64,000 nucleotides of DNA from JBCCGG01 sp039029395 (GTDB lineage Bacteria > Pseudomonadota > Alphaproteobacteria > Kiloniellales > JAKSDN01), in assembly GCA_039029395.1 (NCBI GenBank), contig JBCCGG010000026.1, positions 1 through 64,000 of the forward strand. The letters run 5' to 3'. The position numbers and the translations under genes were made by a program. Positions 58,969 through 64,000 of the stretch are shown here, piece by piece (within the stretch, counting starts at the first letter, position 1; each line of letters starts with the position of its first letter). The notes beneath the pieces are model-generated. The model worked only from the letters and a program-made list of their open reading frames with translations, was not told where the DNA came from and searched no databases.

Positions 58969-59474
58969 GCCGGCTGTTGGCCTTTCATGCGGTTGGCGGC
59001 CCACAGGCAGAAGAGCCCGAGGACACCGGAGACCATGGCATTGTAGCCGGCCATGGAGATCCCGAACAGGGACCAGGCGACCTGGTCGCAGGCGACGAAA
59101 TCGGTGTTGAGCAGTTGCTCGCGCAGCTCGTCGATCGAGGCATTGGGATCGAACTGCGGCGCATGGCACCCGGGGGTGCCCTCCCACCAGAGATGCTCGA
59201 CCCCGACGTGGAAGATCGCCAGGCCCATGCCGGCCAGGAAGCTAAGGCCAGCGAGCGCGATGCACAGCCGCCGCCAGCCGACCATGGGCCGGAATGCGAG
59301 GCCCATCAGCCCCCAAAATCCCGCGACTCCGTAGGCGTAGCGCTGGTAGATGCACAGAACGCAGGGCTTCAGCCCGCCGAACACCTGGCTCGAATAGGCG
59401 ACGCCGACGATCACCAAACAGGCGAGCAGGATGAAGCAGGGCAGGAGCCGAGGCTGGTCGAGCAGCTTTTGCAT
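58965..59474 (-). CDS. dsbB: Disulfide bond formation protein B
   Basis: 169 residues, four transmembrane helices. Redox pair one is Cys38-Cys41 in KPCVLCIYQR; pair two is Cys103 and Cys129 in the second periplasmic loop (GCHAPQ, VACDQV). It reoxidises DsbA using quinone, which suits pairing with coq7. No dsbA is in the window. Confidence 0.94.
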   Translation of the reverse strand: MQKLLDQPRLLPCFILLACLVIVGVAYSSQVFGGLKPCVLCIYQRYAYGVAGFWGLMGLAFRPMVGWRRLCIALAGLSFLAGMGLAIFHVGVEHLWWEGTPGCHAPQFDPNASIDELREQLLNTDFVACDQVAWSLFGISMAGYNAMVSGVLGLFCLWAANRMKGQQPA

Positions 59475-59513
59475 TGTCGGTGGAACAGGCTCGCGGGAGG
59501 TGAAGGTATCCCG

Positions 59514-60095
59514 CTAGACTAGATACTTCAGCACGAGAAATCCACCGAACAGGAAGACGAAAAAGGCCGCGGTCAGAATCGGCAGGTGGCGCTCGATGAA
59601 GTCGCGAATCGGCGGCCCGAACTGCCACAGCAAGGCGGCGACCAGGAAGAAGCGGGCGCCGCGCGATAGCACCGAGGCGATCGTGAAGACCCAAATGTCG
59701 AGGCCAGTCGCGCCGCTCGCGATGGTGAAGACCTTGTAGGGAATCGGCGTGAAGCCGGCGGCCGCGACGATCCAGGCGCCCCACTCGTTGTAGAGATGGC
59801 TGAACTCCTGGTACTTGGTGGCAAGACCATAGAACTGGATGATCGCCTGGCCGACGCTCTCGTACAGTCCGGCGCCGATCGCATAACCGGCCAAGCCGCC
59901 GGCGGCCGAGGCGAGGGTGGCGACCAAGGCGATGCGCCAGGCCTTTTCGCGCGCCGCCAGGACCATGGGAATGATCAGCACATCGGGCGGTATCGGAAAG
60001 AAGGAGCTTTCGGCGAAGGCGACCGCCGCTAGGGCCCACATGGCGTGGCGGTGGCCTGCCAGCGCCATTGTCCAGTCGTAGAGTCTTCTCAGCAC
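59514..60095 (-). CDS. YqaA/DedA-like (VTT domain) membrane protein
   Basis: 193 residues. PPDVLIIPMVLAAREKAWRI and GYAIGAGLYE, then FTPIPYKVFTIASGATGLDI, are the VTT/SNARE-associated family signatures, with several hydrophobic helices. Probably involved in membrane lipid handling. It starts the run towards dsbB-coq7. Confidence 0.9.
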   Translation of the reverse strand: MLRRLYDWTMALAGHRHAMWALAAVAFAESSFFPIPPDVLIIPMVLAAREKAWRIALVATLASAAGGLAGYAIGAGLYESVGQAIIQFYGLATKYQEFSHLYNEWGAWIVAAAGFTPIPYKVFTIASGATGLDIWVFTIASVLSRGARFFLVAALLWQFGPPIRDFIERHLPILTAAFFVFLFGGFLVLKYLV

Positions 60096-60122
60096 GTCTT
60101 GCCTTTTCGCTCCGGTTATGGT

Positions 60123-60136
60123 GCTGCTTTAGCAGC
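60123..60136. promoter_or_regulatory. Perfect 14-bp palindrome
   Basis: GCTGCTTTAGCAGC, in the 128-bp divergent region between the YqaA-like gene and the NTF2-like gene. Could be an operator; no regulator is known. Confidence 0.35.
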
Positions 60137-60223
60137 CGGCGGCGGGTGCCGCACGACTATTCTCGAAGTAGGCTAATAATCTGCTAGTGTGCTTTCTCAG
60201 GGCTTAACAAAAGGGTGATGGCG

Positions 60224-60634
60224 ATGAGCGACAGACCTGCGGTGCTCTTCGTCAATGAAGCTTTTTACGACGCCTTCCGGGCGCGCGACATGGCGACCAT
60301 GGACGCGCTGTGGGCGCGCGAGGAGCCGGTCTCCTGCATCCATCCCGGCTGGCGCGCGATCGAGGGCCGGGACCAGGTGATGGAGAGCTGGGAAGGCATC
60401 CTGACCGGCGACAGCGCGCCGGACATCTATTGCCGCAACGCCGAGGCCCACCTGCTGGGCGACATGGCCTATGTGATCTGCTACGAGGTGATCGGCAACA
60501 CCGTGCTGGTGGCGACCAACGTGCTGCGGCGCGCGGCCGGCGCCTGGCACCTGGTCCATCACCAGGCCGGACCATGCGATCTGCCGCCCGAGCTCCTTGA
60601 GAGCGACGAGGACCAGGGCGGCGCCTTGCAGTGA
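60224..60634 (+). CDS. NTF2-like / SnoaL-like protein
   Basis: 136 residues from ATG 60224 (AAGGG at suitable spacing; ATG 60218 and GTG 60215 are alternatives). Cone-shaped NTF2 fold: FYDAFRARDMATMDALWARE, IHPGWRAIEGRDQVMESWEG. No conserved catalytic residues can be assigned. It overlaps the methyltransferase gene by 4 bp. Confidence 0.9.
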   Translation: MSDRPAVLFVNEAFYDAFRARDMATMDALWAREEPVSCIHPGWRAIEGRDQVMESWEGILTGDSAPDIYCRNAEAHLLGDMAYVICYEVIGNTVLVATNVLRRAAGAWHLVHHQAGPCDLPPELLESDEDQGGALQ

Positions 60635-61341
60635 GCGGCCGGATCCCCCTCAGTCTGCCGGTCTTGAGCCAGCAAGACATGCGCCGCGTCAGTGCGCGCC
60701 AGGAAGCCGAGCAGATGATCTGGCGCGACGCGCCGGGCTCGGGCTCTACGGCGCATTTCCAAGGTCAGGCCCTGGTCGTCGAACCGGGCGTCTTTCCGCC
60801 AAAGGCCGACAGCCGACTGCTCTACGAGGCGCTCGATCTGGCGCCGGGCACGGCCCTGCTCGACATGGGCACGGGCAGCGGGGCGCTTGCGGTGCTGGGC
60901 GCCTTGGCGGGCGCTCGGCCGGTCGTGGCGCTCGACATCAACCCGGCGGCGGTGCGCAACGCCAAGCTCAACGCCCGGCGCCTCAAGCTCGGCGCGGCGG
61001 TCGAGGTGCGGCTTTCCGATGGCCTCGCCGCGCTGCGGCCTGACGAGCGCTTCGACGTCATCGCGGCCAACCTGCCGGGCCGCAACCAGCCGGCCGCCGA
61101 CCTGGTCGCCGCAGCGCAATGGGACAGCGGGTTCAAGACCCACAAGGCCTTCTTCGCCCAAGCGGCAAATCACCTCGTCCCGGGCGGCCGGGTGGTCATG
61201 GTCAAGGCCAACTATCCAGAGATCAACGAGGCGCTCGCCCTGGCCGAGGCGGCCGGCTTCACGCCCGAAGTGCTGGCCGAGGAGGCTATGCCAGGCGGCG
61301 ATCCGCGGACCTACTATGTGCTCGGTTTCTCCCGCGACTGA
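60631..61341 (+). CDS. Class I SAM-dependent methyltransferase
   Basis: 236 residues from a GTG overlapping the previous stop. Motif I is LLDMGTGSGALAVLGALAG, the acidic loop VALDINPAAV, and motif IV NLPGRNQ in place of the NPPY of N6-type enzymes, which argues against a standard HemK/PrmC substrate. Possibly a rRNA or small-molecule methyltransferase. Confidence 0.87.
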   Translation: MSGRIPLSLPVLSQQDMRRVSARQEAEQMIWRDAPGSGSTAHFQGQALVVEPGVFPPKADSRLLYEALDLAPGTALLDMGTGSGALAVLGALAGARPVVALDINPAAVRNAKLNARRLKLGAAVEVRLSDGLAALRPDERFDVIAANLPGRNQPAADLVAAAQWDSGFKTHKAFFAQAANHLVPGGRVVMVKANYPEINEALALAEAAGFTPEVLAEEAMPGGDPRTYYVLGFSRD

Positions 61342-61387
61342 TCGCTTGTGATAGGGTGACCCAGTCACGCACCGTGGAGTCGGAAGC

Positions 61388-61600
61388 ATGACCGAAACCT
61401 CGTCCGACAAGGACCGTCAGCGTGCCATGGTCTGGAAGATTATTCAGCTGGTCGGCTGGCTGACCGCTTTCGGCGGCGTCGCCCTGGCGATCCTGGGCGA
61501 GGGCAATGCCGGCCTGATCGGGCTGGTGCTGATAATCGCCGGCATCGCCGACGTCTTTATCGGCAAGTTCCTGGCGCTCAAGATGCAGGGGCGGAACTGA
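61388..61600 (+). CDS. Small membrane protein
   Basis: 70 residues, not recognised. A charged start (MTETSSDKDRQRAMVW) is followed by two hydrophobic segments (IIQLVGWLTAFGGVALAIL and GLIGLVLIIAGIADVFIG) and a basic tail, suggesting a two-helix inner-membrane protein. GGAGTCGGAAGC precedes the ATG. Confidence 0.75.
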   Translation: MTETSSDKDRQRAMVWKIIQLVGWLTAFGGVALAILGEGNAGLIGLVLIIAGIADVFIGKFLALKMQGRN

Positions 61601-61609
61601 TCGGGACGG

Positions 61610-62167
61610 CTAGGCCGTCGGACGCAATCGCCTGATCATCCCAAGCCCGCCCAGCGCGAGGGCGAAGAGGGCGAGCAGCGATGGCTCGGAGACCTCGATG
61701 TTCCGCGTCCAAACCCCTGGGTTGTTGGCCACGGTCCCGAAGCCCGGCGCAATGAACCCGAAGTCGGTCTCACCCGGGTTGTCGAAGGTGAAGATCAAGC
61801 CGCCGGTGTCGTCGTCGGTCAGGCTGATGAACCAGCCGACGATGGCCCCCGTCGCGTCGGTCTCGATGTCGAAGCCGTTGATCGTGGTGTTGCCCGTGCC
61901 GGCGATGGTCTGGACTCCGTCGGAGAACGAGAAGGAGACCAGGTCGGCCGTAATGTCGGTAAGCGGGGTTACGTTCAGATTGGTCGGCAGGTCAACGGTG
62001 AAGGTGCCGGTGACCCGATCGCCGGGGGCGTAGGGCGCGAAGGTGGTGGTGAAGGGATTGCCCACGTAGTCATAGGTGAATAGCGCCGCGTGGCCGCTCG
62101 AAGGCGCGCTCAACAGTCCGATGGCTAGAGCGAAAGAGGCAACCGTCAATGTGCGCAGAATCTTCAT
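61610..62167 (-). CDS. PEP-CTERM sorting domain protein
   Basis: 185 residues. The signal peptide ends at SSGHAAL. The body opens TYDYVGNPFTTTFAPYAPGD and is beta-rich. The sorting signal is VSEPSLLALFALALGGLGMI followed by RRLRP; SEP stands where PEP is usual. The start of the mature protein aligns with that of the next gene upstream (62298), which lacks the signal. A far member of the PEP-CTERM set clustered at 20-24 kb. Confidence 0.85.
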   Translation of the reverse strand: MKILRTLTVASFALAIGLLSAPSSGHAALFTYDYVGNPFTTTFAPYAPGDRVTGTFTVDLPTNLNVTPLTDITADLVSFSFSDGVQTIAGTGNTTINGFDIETDATGAIVGWFISLTDDDTGGLIFTFDNPGETDFGFIAPGFGTVANNPGVWTRNIEVSEPSLLALFALALGGLGMIRRLRPTA

Positions 62168-62262
62168 GACTATCCCCGTTTCCTACCTGTGGCCCAGCCC
62201 GACTGCCGCTCGGGCCGGTCCGGCGAAGCGCGGGCATTATCAGGAGAAACTCGTTAAAATCT

Positions 62263-62284
62263 CCCCCACATTGGGGGCGTTTTT
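62263..62284. terminator. Bidirectional terminator-like hairpin
   Basis: CCCCCA-cat-TGGGGG (62263-62277), followed by CGTTTTT on the plus strand and by AGATTTT on the minus strand. It lies just after the stop of the 62298 gene and before the PEP-CTERM gene, so it may end minus-strand transcription there. Confidence 0.5.
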
Positions 62285-62297
62285 CGTGGCCGCTGGG

Positions 62298-62795
62298 TTA
62301 AGGCGGGTTAACCGCGTCGACCTCCCACAGGCCGGGAGTTTCGAAGTTGCTTGCCTGGCGCTCGCAGGCGGCGCTTAGGCAGACGATGTCCTCGACCGAG
62401 GAGATGTGGTCGGAAAGGATCAGCCCTGCCGCGGCCACCAGGTCGACCTGCCAGAAGCGCAAGGCCCCGTTGGCGTCGGTGACCATCACGAAGCTGCGCT
62501 CTCGCAGGCCAGCTGAGTGCTGGTCGATGGTGATTCCGCCGGCGGTGAAGCGGAAGGCCGTGACCGCGTCCCGGTAGTCGCCGCGCGGCAGCTTGCGGCA
62601 GCCGCTCGCGCCGCCGGCGACAGCGCAGTCGATGATGAAGTGCCCGGTGATCGATTGGCCCGCCGCGAAGGGCGCCATTGCGTCGGTGAAGGGCGCGCCT
62701 TGGTAGCTGTAGCGTTTGAGATCGGCGGCCGCGGCGGCGGTTGTCAGGACCAGGCCGAAGACGGCGGCGCCCAAGCCCAGGACGGCGCTTGGCAT
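62298..62795 (-). CDS. Secreted protein related to the PEP-CTERM neighbour
   Basis: 165 residues, signal peptide ending at TAAAAADL. The mature start RYSYQGAPFTDAMAPFAAGQ then SITGHFIID aligns with the adjacent PEP-CTERM protein (YDYVGNPFTTTFAPYAPGDR, VTGTFTVD). The C terminus has no PEP motif, helix or basic tail. It has four cysteines (two near CAVAGGASGC, two in CLSAAC), suggesting disulfides in the periplasm. Function unknown. Confidence 0.8.
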   Translation of the reverse strand: MPSAVLGLGAAVFGLVLTTAAAAADLKRYSYQGAPFTDAMAPFAAGQSITGHFIIDCAVAGGASGCRKLPRGDYRDAVTAFRFTAGGITIDQHSAGLRERSFVMVTDANGALRFWQVDLVAAAGLILSDHISSVEDIVCLSAACERQASNFETPGLWEVDAVNPP

Positions 62796-62801
62796 CGCCG
62801 C

Positions 62802-63158
62802 CTAGGCGTCCTTGCGGTCCGCCTTGCTGCCGCCGTGACAGGGCGGCGAGTCGAAGGTCTGGCCTCCGCGCTGGGCCCATTCTCCGGCGGTCAGGGTCTC
62901 CAGGGAGAGCGCGTGCAGTCCGGCCTTGAGCTCATCGGCCAGGATGCCGTTGACCGCCATGTGGCGCTGCACCAGGCGCTTGCCGTCGAAGGCGTCGGAG
63001 ACGATGACCAGCTTGAAATGGGACTCCGAGCCCGGCGGCACCGAGTGCATGTGGCTCTGGTTGATGACCTCCAGATGGGCCGGCTGGAGGGCTTGCGTGA
63101 TCTTGTGGGTGATAGTCTGGGCGACGGTCACGGGCGCATCTCCACTTGTTGGCGGCAT
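62802..63158 (-). CDS. BolA family protein
   Basis: 118 residues, with the BolA core (PAHLEVINQSHMHSVPPGSE, SHFKLVIVSDAFDGKRLVQR, HMAVNGILADEL). The His in the core binds [2Fe-2S] with monothiol glutaredoxins. The real start may be the GTG at codon 10. No grx gene is next to it. Confidence 0.92.
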   Translation of the reverse strand: MPPTSGDAPVTVAQTITHKITQALQPAHLEVINQSHMHSVPPGSESHFKLVIVSDAFDGKRLVQRHMAVNGILADELKAGLHALSLETLTAGEWAQRGGQTFDSPPCHGGSKADRKDA

Positions 63159-63392
63159 CGAGTCTAGAGGTGGGCGCGCCGGCCTGGCAAGACAAGGCCC
63201 TGGCGCGGCGCTGGATCGGATAAGCTGAGGTTAGGTGACATGTACATCGGTTGAATTTTAAAATCTTGATATAAAAGGAGAATCAACCAAAAATGGGGGA
63301 GGTGGTAGGTCCCCTTCGAGTCTTCGGAGGAACGACCCCATGCAACGGAGGATTCGGTCGGCTCAAAGATGCTCTTTCCGGTAGCTCTGGGC

Positions 63393-63716
63393 TCAGGATA
63401 CGGCCGGGCGGCCGTTCGCCAGGTCGTAGTCGCGGAACACCTCGGCGACCCGGATGCGGTAGTCCCGGAAGATCCCGCCCCGGCCTTCGGTTTGGGCCGC
63501 ACCGTGGCCGGCGTGGCCGTACCAGGCCTCCAGCGCCGCCCGGTCGCGCCAGAAGGAGAGCGAGAGGAACTTGCCTTCGGTCGTCAGGCTCTGGAAGCGC
63601 TCGACCGAGAGGAAGCCATCAACCTGCTCCAGTTCGGCCTTGAGGCCGGCGGCCAGCTCGAAGTAGCGCGCGGCCCGGTCCGGGTGGGGCTGGACCTCGA
63701 AGATCACGGCGATCAT
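63393..63716 (-). CDS. Antibiotic biosynthesis monooxygenase-like (ABM) protein
   Basis: 107 residues. Dimeric alpha-beta barrel of the ABM superfamily: VIFEVQPHPDRAARYFELAA, GFLSVERFQSL, GKFLSLSFWRDRAALEAWYG. Such proteins include haem-degrading and quinol-oxidising enzymes; the reaction cannot be stated here. Confidence 0.88.
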   Translation of the reverse strand: MIAVIFEVQPHPDRAARYFELAAGLKAELEQVDGFLSVERFQSLTTEGKFLSLSFWRDRAALEAWYGHAGHGAAQTEGRGGIFRDYRIRVAEVFRDYDLANGRPAVS

Positions 63717-63796
63717 GACGGGGGCTCCCAGGCGGTTGCGTCCGGGGCGATCCTACACTAAGGCCCTCACCAAGCGTCACTGTTCCCTCGGCGGCC

Positions 63797-64000
63797 ATGA
63801 AGATCGCGATCCTCAGCACCAGCAAGCTGCCCAAGTTCCTGGGCGAGGCCCATCCGAACGAGGAATCGCTGTTCGGTGAGGACGACATCCTTTCGGCCGC
63901 CTTCGCAGCCCGGGGCGCTCATGCCGAGCGAGTGCCCTGGCGGCCAGAGGGCCGGGACTGGTCCCGCTTCGACCTGGTGCTGGTGCGCAGCACCTGGGAC
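63797..64000 (+). CDS. ATP-grasp domain protein, N-terminal fragment (cut by window end)
   Basis: 68 codons visible, frame open to the last base. The start MKIAILSTSKLPKFLGEAHP, then DDILSAAFAARGAHAERVPW and WSRFDLVLVRSTWD, matches the first lobe of RimK-like ATP-grasp proteins of about 300 residues. The ligase substrate is unknown. Confidence 0.75.
   Translation, partial: MKIAILSTSKLPKFLGEAHPNEESLFGEDDILSAAFAARGAHAERVPWRPEGRDWSRFDLVLVRSTWD

Noticed and set aside
62285..62320. Direct repeat GGGTTAA as a CtrA site
   Set aside because: The TTAA words are 6, not 7, bases apart and lie at the end of a gene.
1..64000. CRISPR array, prophage, tRNA or rRNA genes
   Set aside because: No regular spacer-repeat pattern, phage structural genes or tRNA cloverleaf were recognised by eye; short RNA genes could have been missed without a scan.

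Overview
This is a GC-rich chromosomal window from an alphaproteobacterium, most probably a Rhodospirillales-type lineage. The evidence is gene order and family content: a chorismate mutase-hisC-tyrA-DUF2125 block, argH-lipoprotein-lysA-TIGR02302, cpdR/DUF3426/ftsEX, Coq7, a polyhydroxybutyrate pair and the ethylmalonyl-CoA pathway. TTAA-N7-TTAA (CtrA-type) sites fit the same assignment. All calls come from reading the sequence and recognising motifs; no database search was run.

Layout. 0-0.26 kb is a nested inverted-repeat element that can fold as a three-way junction. 0.5-4 kb holds phaA-phaB, a Nudix hydrolase, a cupin and a GST. 4.2-11.8 kb holds a methyltransferase, aromatic/histidine-type amino acid genes, cytochrome b561/YceI, an SDR and an L,D-transpeptidase. 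11.9-15 kb looks like an accessory islet of lower GC: a LuxR-VOC fusion, a DUF7674-like protein, a beta/gamma-crystallin-like membrane protein and an orphan. 15-20.2 kb is the ethylmalonyl-CoA core (ecm divergent from ccr-mcd). 20.2-24.2 kb is a run of PEP-CTERM proteins. 24.3-26 kb is a probable copper pair (DUF2946-like and a Met/His-rich outer-membrane protein). 26.1-29.7 kb has HIG1, a cobalamin adenosyltransferase, etfBA and a 3-hydroxybutyryl-CoA dehydrogenase.

29.7-33.5 kb carries two genes of the exosortase-A accessory set plus a GNAT protein, with two perfect CtrA-type sites upstream. 33.6-47.1 kb is housekeeping: tlpA, argH, lptM-like, lysA, TIGR02302, cpdR, DUF3426, ftsEX, ydcF, plsC and the B12-dependent ribonucleotide reductase nrdJ. 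47.4-48.8 kb is a cobalt-type nitrile hydratase islet. 49-64 kb is mostly core: ChaC, TauE/SafE, ACT plus DUF4743-Nudix, GluQRS, HNH, Coq7, DsbB, BolA. It also contains a fifth PEP-CTERM gene, and an ATP-grasp gene is cut by the window end.

How the parts connect. PhaA makes acetoacetyl-CoA, PhaB or the 3-hydroxybutyryl-CoA dehydrogenase reduces it, Ccr and Ecm continue toward methylsuccinyl-CoA, and Mcd passes electrons to EtfAB. Ecm and NrdJ both need adenosylcobalamin, which the adenosyltransferase in the window would supply. The five PEP-CTERM proteins and the exosortase-A-associated ligase and hydrolase belong to one surface-protein/exopolysaccharide system whose exosortase is not in the window. 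The least explained signals are the 1-261 element, a triple 20-bp-periodic operator at 20995-21050, the CtrA sites next to the exosortase-associated genes, and three genes whose best start codon appears to be ATC.
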